This document shows, piece after piece, positions 1 to 11,655 of a stretch of DNA of 64,000 bases. Under the pieces are notes generated by a model. That model did not search any database. It saw only the letters and a program-made list of their open reading frames with translations, and was not told where the DNA came from. The first letter of the stretch is position 1; the number at the start of each line of letters is the position of its first letter. The stretch is from Seiridium cupressi (lineage: Eukaryota > Ascomycota > Sordariomycetes > Amphisphaeriales > Sporocadaceae): assembly GCA_036674765.1 (NCBI GenBank), contig JARVKI010000079.1, forward strand, positions 62,001 to 126,000, read 5' to 3'. The position numbers were made by a program, and so were the translations under genes.

Positions 1-1200
1 ACTATGTATCCACGCTATTGAATGGCAAGGCATGAGCTGGGACTGCCAAGACAGCCTTGTAACGAAAAGACGCCAAGCAGCTGCAGAATTGTTCATTCTG
101 CAGCTAATGCCAGCATTCCGCGAACAAAGCTTGGGGGGAAAACCTGTTATTTGGGCTGCTTCAGTCTCCGGTGGGAACACGATAGTGAGCCACCCACGTT
201 GGACGATACGGCACCTTTGAAACGGCCGCTAAATTGACCGAGGGGACGGACGACTAAGGTGGCGTCCTTGCTTAGATTGACGTGTTTCTTCCATCTTAAT
301 TTATGCGAAATAACGATTGCGATGGTGAATCCGATGCCACGATGGCAAGACTAGCTAGCGTACATGATCTGACCCGGAGTGCTTCAAGCAACAAGGTACT
401 GACTGACAGGGGCCGGGACTATCCTCTAGCACCGACCGCAAGGGCCTGTCTGGCGTCCGGGAAGCGATATTTGGTTAACGATATGCTGGACGAGGCCTTT
501 ATAATAGAAACGCCAATGTCAGGCTTCGTCTGAAACGTTTCTAGCGACAAGCCACCTGCAATGGGCCCGCTGTGAGTGGCCCGGAAGCCCTATATGGTCC
601 TCCACCTATGACGGAGGGCATCCAAGGATCCGATGGATCGAGGGATAACAACAGGCTTGCAGGCTTACCTTGCAAGGCAGCTCGCGTATTTCCGAACCGC
701 CCTGGCTTGCCGTGCAGCAGTTGATGCGGGTTAGCATAACCACTCGGTGCGCGGCTGGAGCCAATGCTATAAGGCGACCAGCAGTAGACGGGCCCGGAAG
801 CCTGTTTCATAAACCTGATTTCATGAAATTGGCCTGCTCTAACGTGCTGCGGGCATCGGGAGCATCCCACCCAGATAGCGACGAGGCATGCTCCGGGGCA
901 TAATGAATGGGTGAACTTGTCTCAAACCTTGCTTGCATCTTGCTGGTGTTTTATTTCCTGGTAGCGTGCATTGCATACATCTGTTCGTCGTCCTGTCTCT
1001 GGGCTGTAGGACCGCCTTATGACGGTTCCGCGGAACCATTGCTTCTATTTACTAAGGTGACCCATCGCCATTGTTCTTCCGTTCTCCCAGGCCGGCGGCG
1101 CAAGCGTTCCAGTCCAAGTAGACGCAGGCGCGGTTACATCGTGTCTCGCTTCCCTCTGCGCATATACTCGACAGGCCAACAGGTTGAAAGATGCGGAATC
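1..1200. other. Stretch without a recognised gene
   Basis: Short reading frames occur on both strands but none has a recognisable domain or convincing splice signals. The frame that holds the proposed start of the next gene stays open back to about 907, so the true start of that gene could lie upstream of 1201. Confidence 0.4.
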
Positions 1201-4200
1201 ATGCCGTCACTTTCAGGATGGAAACGTTCAGCCCGAGACTTTATTTCGGGGCCAAGAGACGGGACTCTGACGTCTGAAATTGGGAAAGATGAGGGAAGTC
1301 CAGATCGGCAGTCCGCGCGCGAGATACTCAAAGATCTCATTCGACGGGCGAAGCAAGGGAACAAGGCAACGTCAACCTCACAGAGTGCTGCCTCCACGAC
1401 GGCTGGCACACAAGGAAGAGGTGCAGCAAGTAAAACAGCTAATTCGGTAGGTGCAACCTCAGGATCCAGAATCCAGAATCCAGAATGCAGCATCTCCAAT
1501 CTCCAATCTGGCAACCACAGGTCCTAGTTAGGTCCAGGATCGAAGGGTCCCAGCTCCCATATCCCCGAGTCAGCTGTCGGCCATCTGCGCCCACACCCGG
1601 CCCAGCTGGTTGCCCCAACTCAAGTGAGGGGACGAAGCGTCTCATGATCTCGAACGATTCGCTGCAGAAAACCCAATTGCTGATTTTGTAATACTGGGGA
1701 TGTTTTGTGTTTTTAGGCGTCACGAGCTGTTCCTGTCGGTTTTCGAGGTTGTGCTATAAATAGCTTCACGCTTTGAGATTCGAGGGGTTACTGACACCAG
1801 TTTCCTTTAGCAATTGTCCAGCTCTACGCCGATTTCAGGAACAACTGCATCCACGCGGCCCACTGTCGACTCTAACAAGCCTTTGCCGTCTCCGCCGCTT
1901 CCAGGAACGGTAGATAAATCCGATGGACCGCCCAGGAACCCAGTCTTGAAGCTTGATCGCATCATGGCGACTCTGAGCAATGCCGACGTCGAGAAGTTGT
2001 TCTCGGGCGCTCCCCAGTACTTCGCCAGGTCTCAGGGGTATGGCACCGGAGCCCCGCACCCTTCCGTGGCTTACCCATGGGATGAAGACCTGCGCATCCG
2101 GGATCTGACGGATCATACTCAGATCGAAGATGATGCATGGGGCTGTGTCACGACGGTGCCGCGTCTCATCAAGCGGGATCCTCTATCGGCTACTACTCCT
2201 TCAGGGAGGAAGAAGCCTCACTTCAAGGTGAAAGCTTGTGAGCGCCCAAACATGCTTAGCATGCAAGGACTGGAGAAGGGGACTATGGGCTATCAAGCTG
2301 CGTTGGAATTGGCTGTGGCGGATGCCCTCCAGGAGGAGCAGTACGGCTTCGATAGTCTAGGCTCTAAGTCTGCTGTGGTCGTCGAGCAACGCCAGAGACT
2401 CATAACGTCAAAGGATGGGTTGCGCCACATGGACGATGATACCGTGATGGAGCAATTGCTGCGGTGCGAGGAGAGATATCAAGGCACCAGCCTAGAGAAC
2501 CCACTGGACCCCCATGAACTTTATAACGAGCTGTTCTCCAAGGTCCTGTACCCGCCCGCTAAGCCAATTGACCACAATAACCCCCATAGTCTGCCGGTAC
2601 AGATATACGCATTGGTCAAGGTTCTGGCAGCATCTAATGCGTGGATCGACTTCTCACGGGTAGAATGGAGAATTCGGCTAGGACAGCTGTTGTGGGGATT
2701 TCCTTTGGACGACGAGGTCAACGACGGATCTTCAATCAATGAAGGCTCCGATGACCAGGACAGAAGCGAAGAACGCTACTGGCTATTGCTGCAAGTTATG
2801 CTTGCGTGCGAGCTGCTGATCCGGCTTGATGCTATCACCGAAGGAGATGAGTTCGGTGGCGGGAACCTGAAAACGTCGGAAGTGCACAAGTTCGAGAAGG
2901 AGGTGAACATGTCGGTCAAATGGTCGCTGCTTCTCGCCCGAACGTGGCTTGAGAACATCACCATCAGTAAGACAGAAGCACCATCTTCGGGGACAGCCAC
3001 TCCGAAAGGGTGGCTCAGCTCACTCACAAGCAGAATGTCTCTGAAACATGAGCATATGCACGGGTCACATCACGTTGACCACACACATCGACACCAGGGT
3101 CATACGGACTATCATTATGCGATAAAAGGTCGATATATCGAAAGGCAGGTCTTTGGATTGACTCAATTTGCACGGAAACTGCGTTGGCCCGACGTCGAGT
3201 CTTTCATCACGCGCTTCTCGATCAATGCTCCGATTATGGCACAGGCTACCCCTTTAAATACTCCTCTACCAACAAGCGATACCCAGCGTTCTTCTTATTT
3301 TGGCGGCGACAGGAGACCCGCCAACCTTCAGAGAAACCCATCAAGGCGACGGAAGATTGGGGCGGCATTGCATTTCTCCGGCTGGCTCTCGAAATCCTAT
3401 GTTTCCGGCCTGGTCCTTCCAGGAGAGGCGCTATCCCATTTCCTCATGTCAACACTACTGGAGAACGACCAAGAGGCCATGGAAAGGCTCGGACCAATGG
3501 CCAACCTATGTGGAGGTTTTGTGTACAGCGGCAAGAGTTTTTGGAGTACTGCATGTGTGGTAGGACGAGTTCTGGCTGCGGGCAGGGGCTCTGCCGAATG
3601 CATGGGTTGGATCTCTGCCGATGTGACACCAGAAGGCTTGGGTGAGGGTTGGGTGAATATTGAGGTTGATGATATTCCTGGTAGGCTATCCAGTGCCTTG
3701 AAACGATGTGCCCTGCTAACGAATTGAAGATGATATGGCAAAGACCGGGAAGAAAGCCCGACTTTGGGGGAAGGTCGCCATTGAACGCGAGTCAGATGTA
3801 CTAGGGGATGCTGAGTCTTCAAATGTTCTGCCCGCCGATTTTATCGTTCCGCACGAGAACAGCTATATGGAACCACCTCCTTCAAACATCCGTGTTGATC
3901 TTAAATCTTTAGATCTAGATGCACCGGTGGATAGTGTACGCTCTACACCAACCTTCGAGAAGGATATGACCCCGTTTTCGGAAAACACCCAAGTATCCGA
4001 AATCCACACATACCCAGCGTCAATATCATTCACAATGACGCATGACAGTGTCGAAAGCGAGCAAAGTTTGAGTTTATCCCTCTCCAAGGACGTCTACTTC
4101 GTCACAGCCCACCCGTGCGCACCCTCGAGCTATGTCAAGTATTTCAAATCACCAACCAGTCCTACAATACAACATATCGACCTTGGAAGCCAGGATTGGA

Positions 4201-4829
4201 ATGCAAAGGCCACTGCCCCGGCTCATATTACAGGTACATATCTTCGTTAAGACTCAAGACTTCCCTCACTGACTTATTCAGGACACCCATTGCATAAATA
4301 TTTCTCCTACAGGCCAATTCATTTCGTTGATCTGCTGAAGAATCGGGACGCAACGCTTGAAGAACTACTCAATATAAATCCACCCACATCTAACAATAAC
4401 TCGACATCTTCGATATCAAAAGGCCCTCGAGTTCTTGTGATCGACTGTGTCACGGGTGTTGCGCCGCCACGGTCACCAGAAATGGCATCCCTCTCTCGAA
4501 TGAGCTCGATGTCGTCTTCATTTGGCCTTGAGCCTACCGCAACTCAGCTCCAATTGCCCACGCCACCTAGAGAAGCAGTAGACAGACCAGGCACGGCTGC
4601 TTCAGCAGGCAGTAGGATATCTAGGATCGATCCTCCTAGCCCTGACGCAAAGATGAAATTACCCACCCGGAGGAGGCAGTTTGGCTCTGACTTGGAGATC
4701 CTCATCCGTGCCCTCTGCGCAGAGAAGGGCTGGAATGCTCTTATCAGTCGTAGGAGACGAGGATGTCTGGCCTGCGCAATACGGGAAGCTGGAGCCCTCG
4801 GATGGAAGGTCATCATCAGGGTAGATTGA
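1201..4829 (+). CDS. Large uncharacterised fungal protein with a His-rich segment (4-exon model)
   Basis: I do not recognise the function. Proposed exons are 1201-1446, 1811-3680, 3730-4233 and 4282-4829, giving 1055 aa with all phases matching. Introns 2 (49 nt, GTAGGC..GCTAAC..AAG) and 3 (48 nt, GTACAT..CTGAC..CAG) are clear. Splicing intron 2 removes the stop at 3725-3727 and joins IEVDDIP to DDMAKTGKK. Intron 1 (364 nt) is an inference from a GTAGGT donor, a TTTAG acceptor and matching phase 0. The N-terminus is Ser/Thr-rich and probably disordered. The middle is a globular, mostly helical region with Trp-rich motifs. A cluster of ten His lies around residues 493-520, followed by a basic patch. 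The C-terminal third is low in complexity and ends with a small ordered block. It may belong to a family of large conserved Pezizomycotina proteins of unknown function. The first exon and the start are the least certain parts. Confidence 0.6.
1464..1506. repeat. Short tandem repeats inside proposed intron 1
   Basis: Three copies of the 7-mer ATCCAGA (1464-1484) are followed closely by two copies of TCTCCAA. They lie inside the proposed 364-nt first intron. The repetitive, non-coding look supports this stretch being intronic. Confidence 0.6.
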
Positions 4830-5455
4830 GACCTGTCCACTCCATCATGTCGAAAATCTCTACGTACATGACTCAAGTTTTCTTATCTTACGGCTGCATA
4901 CAAGGACTAAATAAGGATTATTATGGGGGTCAAACATCAAATTAGAACAGGTTGGGGCATATGAAAAAGCCAGGACAGCAACGGCGATAATGTAAATCGA
5001 TGTTTAATTTGTTTTAGGAATGAAAGATACCCAACTCTAGGCATACGAAGAGATCTGCGTCGAAGTGTGCCCACTTCCCTTTTCGCTGCGGCGGCTGAAT
5101 TTCTGCCTTTGGAAAAGATACAATGCTCGAACACATCCTTCTGCCGCCTTCACGAAGTGCCAGGTGGCCATGGTGTTCCGGATGTGATTGCTCTGGATGG
5201 TGTGGACCGCGTTAAACACTTGACAGCAGATGAAGCAGGTCAACCCAAATATCTACTCCATCCCCCTATGCCCGCTTTTAGTCTGTACTGCATGATAAGC
5301 CAGCCACTTGATTGGCTCGAAAGATGGACCCGGAAAGGTCATTCAGAGATAGCATTCAGCCCTATAGCACTACGGCTCGTATAAAACAGCCCGCACAGCT
5401 ACTATCGAAATGTTCCCAGTCCGGCACAGCTCAACGCGGACCGTGTTTCCATAGC
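4830..5455. other. Intergenic region between convergent genes
   Basis: This region separates the 3' ends of the large plus-strand gene and the minus-strand F-box-like gene. It would hold both 3' UTRs. I see no further gene. Confidence 0.5.
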
Positions 5456-6568
5456 TTATATTCCTGAGTCCGAGGTCGAATATCTCTGGAGGAGCATTGT
5501 TGCTATGCAAGCGTACTTGTGATAGACGTCCCTTTGACCGCGATCCCGTAGAGTCTCTTCCTTGTCATGCAATTTTGCAAGCTCAGAATCAGCGACATAT
5601 TGAGGCCAGTGGTTGCCTCCTAAAATCAATATGAGGCGGATGACAGGCAGGTTAATATCTCCATCGCGAAATCCCAAGTCGCCCGCAATCGCCCTGTGGT
5701 ATCCCTCGAGGGTGGTCTCCCACGTCTGGTCGGCGGACAGACGTGCACCGGCTCTGACCAGCCAGAAAAGCTTCTGTGTTGCTCCTTCATCCCAGGGGCC
5801 GGTAAGGAGGTTGTCAGGGATTTGAGTGTCGGGGTGGATTTCTATCAAGCTGGGCTGGCCATTGAGTGCTGGTAGATCATGATGCACCTTTGAGCAAAAG
5901 GCATCGTAGTCATGTTCAAAATATTGTCTCGCCGATCTGAAATTGCCGAAGCCGCCAGGGTCGTCATCCAATTTGCGCAGCGAATTTGAATCACCCCAGA
6001 GTTTTTGGTGCTGGAAGAACCTGTTTCTAGCAGATCTCTTCACCCAAGCATCCATGCAATCCGAAATAAAGGATACATCGACCCATGAGTACCGTAGCAG
6101 GGCAGACTTTGTTATATTAGATTTGATATCATTTTATGAGACCTAATGGCAGGGGCTTACCTGGAAATCGGGGTTCCCGCCAAAATGGGCTGGGTCTTCT
6201 TGCCAACCATGGTAGCTTCTGATCCCAGTATCATTATCACTGTGACAGCCGAACCAGACATCCCACGTATGGCCGAATGCTTGCATAAAGGTCGCCCTCC
6301 TGGTAGATTCCCCAGACAGAAGATGACCGACACGGGGGCCAGATTTCGCAAAGTTGACATTTTCGCTCATCCAGAAAATCCGTTCCATGATCTCAAGCGG
6401 CAGCTGTCTTTCGAGATAAGATGCCCTTGGCTTTACGACCTTCTGCCTCTTCGTCCTTTTGCTTTTGCCTTTGCCTTTCTCCTTGCGAGGGATCGTGTCA
6501 AAGACGATAGGTGGTTCTCCTTTCCGACGGCGTTTGCCGGGAATTCTGATGGGTGTCAACTCCATCAC
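5456..6568 (-). CDS. F-box-like domain protein (hypothetical)
   Basis: Two exons on the minus strand, 6568-6161 and 6106-5456, encode 352 aa. The 54-nt intron (GTAAGC donor, CTAAT branch, AAAG acceptor) is phase 0 and joins GNPDFQ to SALLRYSWVDVSF. A basic, Lys/Arg-rich N-terminus (about residues 1-48) precedes an F-box-like helix starting LPLEIMERIFWMS, and then a conserved fungal block including HTWDVWFG and WQEDPAHFGGNPDFQ. The C-terminal half has no recognisable catalytic motif. Proteins of this build are widespread and often multi-copy in Pezizomycotina; by analogy they may be substrate adaptors of SCF ubiquitin ligases, but that role is inferred. It is convergent with the upstream large gene and divergent from the Mg2+ channel gene, 599 bp away. 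Confidence 0.75.
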
Positions 6569-7167
6569 GACGAATTTCTGAAATCAGGACCCATATTCGT
6601 TGCGTTTCTGCAGCACATCGCCCGCCTAGCGATGTTCTCAGAGTTAGGCGTTTCCCATTGTCAAATTTAGTTGAGCGCAAATCCATTGTTGGTAGTTAGG
6701 GGCGACTTCTATGATGGATGGATGAATGGACTGGGTAGGTCCACCTTAATTAGCAGCATGGTGGGCGCCGACTCAGGCAGGTCGCACGCATGATGAACGA
6801 CTCAAATCCCACAAACACGAGTCTTTCAGATTAGTATCGATGTTAACAACGGTCTTCCTGACCGTATAGTTCAAGAGAGATCAATGGCCAAGTGACAAAA
6901 TCCGTGAAGTCAGATGGTGCACGAGAAGGACGCAGCAGATGTAGATATGATCACCAGTCGGGGCTCTAATTGGCTGGGCGCACCCGTGCTTGTGGGGCTG
7001 TCGCCAAAGCTCTAGCGTGGACTGGCAGGGAGGCGCGCGCAACTGACCTGGAAATTTTTGGACAATGAAGATGTGACGACATAATTGATCTTCAGTATCG
7101 AATGGTCGCCGATGTGAAGCCACGATAAGTCCTGCACACTAGCAGACTCAAGAGTCCATATTTTACT
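6569..7167. other. Divergent promoter region
   Basis: This non-coding stretch lies between the start codons of the F-box-like gene (-) and the Mg2+ channel gene (+), so it must carry both promoters. I saw no clear TATA box and no other gene. Confidence 0.5.
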
Positions 7168-8870
7168 ATGGCCTCGGCTCGCCTGCCAGTGCCTTCTTTA
7201 GGGCTCCTCCGGTTCCTGCGGTCGCAATCCGAAAACATGAGCATCTTCAGCCCAAACCACGCATCTGCGCATCACTTCGGCCACGCATCACGAAGGGCCC
7301 TTTGCTCTGCACGGAGACAACTGAAGGCGCCGGCTCAAGCCCCCTATCGGCAGGAGACTCAGCTGCAGGCCAGCCTGCTTAACCTCCAGCACCTGCTCCC
7401 GAAACGTGCGCCCAAGGTCTATAGGTTATCAAGGAGCCAACAATCCATTTCACCTGCATCTTCGCTTGGAGTGCGATACAAGTCCTCGAGCGATTCGTGC
7501 GGGCCGACACTCAGAGAAAGACTTTGGGGACCCCGCATGAGGAAGATATCGAGCGAGCTAAAGCCAGACGATCTACCGGCACACGAGGAGGATAGCGACA
7601 CCACGTCAATATTCAACACAAGGAGGCAGCGCGCACAACAGGCAGCGCTGGAACCTCGCTTGCGCTGCACCGAAGTGGATGAGAATGGCAATGCTATATT
7701 GGTGGATGGCGAGTTCAAGAAGACCGAGCTGATTGCTAGGGTAAGGGGTGTGGCTCTCAAAGAATAACCTGTCGGCTAATGATGGCAGTTTGGACTTCAA
7801 CCTCGGGATCTTCGGAAGATTGATTCGTCCAATCTTCCTCATATTCTCGTCCGCGAGAGGGCGATTCTGCTCAATCTTCTGCATCTCAAAGTTCTCATCA
7901 ACCATAACAGGGTCCTGCTGTTTGACGTCTACGGCTCCCGGAGTTCGCACGCGCAGTCGTCCTTCATGTATGAACTTCAACACAGGCTCAAGCAGCAGAT
8001 ATCAGGCTCGAACGCCAATATTCCCTATGAGTTCCGCGCGTTGGAAGTTGTCCTCCAGTCAGTCACTCAGGAGCTAGAGGCCGATTTCGAGACGGTTCGC
8101 ACTCCTGTCATTCGCATTCTCAGCGAGCTAGAGGAAGACATTGATCGACACAAGTTGCGGATTCTTTTGGTGTTATCCAAACGAGTCACCACCTTCGAGC
8201 AGAAAGCTAGGCTTGTACGAAGCGCCATTGAGGATCTCCTCGAGGCCGACGATGACTTGGCCTCCATGTATCTGACTGAAAAGACACACGATATCTATCG
8301 GGCCCCGGATGATCACACCGAAGTGGAGATGCTACTAGAATCCTATCACAAGTTCTGTGATGAAGTCGTTGAGGAAGCTGGAAACTTGGTGTCGGGAATT
8401 CGCAATACCGAGGAAATGTGAGTCTCTCCAACATGCAAAACTGTAGCACAGTACTCTAACGTATATGCAGTATTCGCGCTATCCTGGACGCCAACCGAAA
8501 CGCGCTCATGCTACTTGATCTCAAGTTCAGTGTAGGCACTCTCGGTCTTGCCATGGGAACCTTCATCGCTGGTCTTTATGGCATGAACCTTGAAAACTTC
8601 ATTGAGGAGACAGGTTGGGGCTTTGGTGCCGTCACCGGAGTCTCTGTCATCCTGTCGATTTGGGTCTGCATCTACGGTCTGAAGAAGTTGCACAGGGTCC
8701 AGCGAGTCAAGATGCAGAGTGATGACCGACGCAGTTTGGAGAAAGGCTATTCTTGGTTCCAGGATGAGGGTCATGCTGGTCTGCTCGATCCCCGCAGCAG
8801 GGAAAGCCTACGCCGCATCAACATGATGAAAACAACCCAGGTCACTAAGAAGAGGTGGTGGGAGACGTAA
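7168..8870 (+). CDS. lpe10: Mitochondrial inner-membrane Mg2+ transporter, Mrs2/Lpe10 (CorA) family
   Basis: Three exons, 7168-7740, 7789-8417 and 8471-8870, encode 533 aa. Introns of 48 and 53 nt have GTAAGG and GTGAGT donors, CTAAT and CTAAC branches and CAG acceptors, and the phases fit. CorA/Mrs2 proteins form Mg2+ channels; the Mrs2/Lpe10 group sits in the mitochondrial inner membrane. The hallmark YGMN motif is at residues 437-440 at the end of the first membrane helix (about 419-437). A second helix follows (about 453-471). Family signatures upstream include GLQPRDLRKID and a long helical domain. The first 120 residues are rich in Arg, Ser and Ala and poor in acidic residues, as expected of a mitochondrial targeting sequence. 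I chose lpe10 rather than mrs2 because the C-terminal tail is short, but the paralogue assignment is not certain. The family assignment is secure. Confidence 0.9.
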
Positions 8871-9478
8871 TATTGTATATCAGATTCATCGCATTTCTAG
8901 GCGTTTGGGGTCTTGAGTTTTCATCCTGGGCAATCAGTATTTGTCCCCTTCAGGCTCCTGATATGGTTGGATCCCACCTCTAGTTGTAGGTTACTGTTGT
9001 TGAGTTACCCTCTCATAGACTGAGCTTCACTCAAATGAATGCATGATTGGATGGAATTAACCCGTCCGAAATTCGTGCTGAGACGTTATCGTTATTGTTA
9101 AATTTGCAGCGTCGTTATTCTGCACAAAGCAACGCAGACATCGAACCCTGGTCGCATTCTTTCATCCTCAAACACAACATAGCGTTTGGCAGCAAAAGTT
9201 GATACCGAATCATCTAGGTTACATGACTCCAGTCTGGACTTGAAAAGAGACAACATCAATGGTCCTTGAAAGCTTGTGCAGCTATCTTGACCTTGTCATC
9301 AGGGGTTCTGAAGAGAGTTTCAGAAGACAAGGCGGATTTGGAAGCGTCATGTTCCACAGTGGAACAAGCAAACCACTCGATTATCAAAAAATTACCAACG
9401 CAACTCCAAATTGACTGCGCGTCATCAGAACGAAGAGGTGCCGCTGCTGCTTTTCCGCCATGACTGAATTCCACTTGA
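8871..9478. other. Stretch without a supported gene
   Basis: It holds the 3' side of the Mg2+ channel gene and sequence upstream of the DUF6594-like relic. A 65-codon frame at 9266-9463 matches no part of that family that I know, so I do not call it. Confidence 0.4.
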
Positions 9479-9973
9479 GCAGGCAGGAGTCCTTATCACG
9501 AATATCTAGAATGGTTTGAAAACAACATTGGTGCCATCATGACAGAAGAAGCAGACTTCATCGATCATCGTGACGACTTGGTTGCAATATCGACACTCAA
9601 AGCACCCCTGCGCAGGTATTTCGTGTCCTATTTTACATATCTTACTCGGAAATGTCTGGGTCTGTTTCGGCGGATACCACATCCATCGACGCAGTCGAGT
9701 AGCCGGTCCGATGTGTACCTTATCCGCGATGGGGCTGTGGATATTTTCGCATTAATTGCCATCTTCATCGTGGCCACACCAATGCTCGTCATGCCCCTCT
9801 GGATACTCCAGACTCTTCAGGGGGCACCCTTTGACAAGATGGGGCGCTACTGCCAGATGGGTGACCTCGATCATGTTTCTAAGCTGCTAAATGGTACTGA
9901 CGCCTAAAGTCAGCTATGCAGCTGTCCTAGTTGTATTTCTTCAGTTCGGGAATGCCACATGCCCGTAGGATGC
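9479..9973 (+). pseudogene. Truncated DUF6594-like fungal membrane protein
   Basis: An open frame from 9479 to 9907 carries blocks typical of the C-terminal half of fungal DUF6594 proteins: EADFIDHRDDLVAI, then a basic stretch, then SDVYLIRDGAVDIF leading into one strong membrane helix (IFALIAIFIVATPMLVMPLW). The usual last block reappears in another frame downstream (VSYAAVLVVFLQFG, about 9918-9959). A GTGACC..AAAG splice of about 53 nt could join the two, but the second membrane helix expected between them is missing. The N-terminal half of the family was not found, and a stop lies immediately upstream. I read this as a decayed or truncated copy; a poorly understood intron structure is the alternative. 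The family is linked to membranes and its function is unknown. Confidence 0.5.
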
Positions 9974-10202
9974 AAGAAGACTACTCCCAAACACGCTCGC
10001 AGTTCTATACTACGGCTGCTATGCATGCCTCGTCATCTGCTGTGCTACGAATGGCGGTTGGGATTTGGGCAGCTAGCATATTTAAAATGTAAAATACTGG
10101 TTCTAAACTATTTAACCGAAGCCCGTCAGGTGTGATTCGCACTTATCTTTATAAGCGTGTGATGTGCAAGCGAGCGACTGTGATTCTCCGCCACTCATCG
10201 AG

Positions 10203-10209
10203 TATAAAA
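10203..10209 (+). promoter_or_regulatory. Putative TATA box of the caspase-like gene
   Basis: TATAAAA lies 76 to 103 nt upstream of the two candidate start codons of the caspase-like gene. Position and sequence fit a core promoter; there is no other support. Confidence 0.4.
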
Positions 10210-10311
10210 CCTCTTTCTCCGTATCCAATTTGAGATCCAAGCAGATACACTTCATCTACGGAAACGTCACGGACTGTCCGACAAATGCCAAATTTGAGAT
10301 ATTTTCCAGTC

Positions 10312-11655
10312 ATGGAAAGCCCAGACACACCCTCGGCGCCCACGCCCTCGGGCCTCTTAGCGAGCGACGCCAAAAGCTTTGCGGCTAGCCAGGGGGGGAG
10401 GGGGGACCAATCGAATCAGCTCGGCAGCAGTCTGAGACTCGAGGACGAAGATGTTGACACTGCCGTGAAAACCATTTCCAGCTCCGCAGTTGAGGATTCA
10501 GGCCCATCACGTATCCATACGCAGGGCACATCGAATGCCCAATGTCATATCAAGACGTCAAACCTGGTGGCCAGCATAGACAATGCATCGATTGCCGCTT
10601 GGCCGGCACGACACTTCGACTACCCTAAGGTGATAGTTCTCATGCTCACTTGGGAGGAGAGTGATGGGCGTCATCTGGAAAGAGAGGCCTTAAGGCTTCG
10701 CGCTGTTTTCGAGCATGTTTATAGACACGAGGTCGTATGGTGCAAGCTGCCGTCGAAAGACAAGGATCTTGAGATGCTCGAGCTATTTATGTCTTTTAAG
10801 CTGGGACGTAACAAGCTGAAGGATCTTGTAATCGTATATTATGCGGGACATGCACCAGGATACTCGAGGTTGGGTTCCGTTTGGTCTCAGAGGTTCGTCC
10901 AGCTTCTTAGCGACATTCCCAGAATACTAATAGGTTCTTGCTGAAGCCAATTTAGTCGGGAGACATACCTCGGGACACAAGTTATCCATGACTTGCTTGT
11001 TGCCGCGAGAGATTGCTCGGCAGACGTTCTGCTGCTCTACGACTGCTACGGCCCTCGTTGTACTCCTAATCTTATAACTCGAGGTGTTGTGGAATGCCTC
11101 TTCGCCGGCGAGAGAGAAAGTATTTCTCGCGTTCCGGAGCCAGGCTGTTTCACCTCCGCTTTGACGGATGAGCTTTTGATCGCTGCAAAAAAAGGCACGC
11201 CAATTACTGTCCCTACTCTCCATCAACGCCTGATTGCCCGTCTCTACAATGAGGATGGATATCAAGTTCCAGCAAACAGCGACACAGTCGAAAAAGTTGA
11301 GCACGGAGACCCGTTCGAGACAACGCAATCAAGATTCGCTCCTCGGCACTCATGTCGGTTAGCACAACATTATCCGAAGCCTATTAGCCTGTCTCCAATG
11401 ACAATGGAAAATCCCGAGATTGGGAAGAGGATCAGCATTACCAATGAGTGGCCCAAAGTAGTCGTTGCCGTCCGACTGACTCCAGAAACCAGTAACGAGG
11501 AGGAGTTGAAGAAATGGCTACCAAGATCCCCATCTGTCGATTTCGTGGAGATACTGGACAGCTTTTCAAATATGTTACTAGTTTTGATTACGGTTGAAGT
11601 GGCTCAGTCGGCCGATTCCAACTTGTGCCCATGGAATTCCTTCCGGCGATGTTAA
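10312..11655 (+). CDS. Caspase-like (clan CD, C14-type) fungal protein
   Basis: Two exons, 10312-10892 and 10956-11655, encode 426 aa; an ATG at 10285 would add nine residues in frame. The 63-nt intron (GTTCGT donor, TTTAG acceptor) has matching phase and joins LGSVWSQ to SRETYLGTQ. The first 100 or so residues are low in complexity. A caspase-like fold follows: a beta strand (KVIVLMLTW), a charged helix region, then LVIVYYAGHA with a candidate catalytic His180, and VLLLYDCYG with a candidate catalytic Cys224. This order and spacing match the p20-like His-Cys dyad. The C-terminal block (KVVVAVRLTPE .. VEILDSFSNMLLVLITVEV) resembles an extra domain seen after such caspase-like regions in other fungal proteins. 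The final dozen residues look off-family, so the 3' end may be altered or an intron missed. Proteins of this type are suspected effectors of fungal programmed cell death, but no substrate is known. Protease activity is inferred only from the dyad. Confidence 0.7.
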
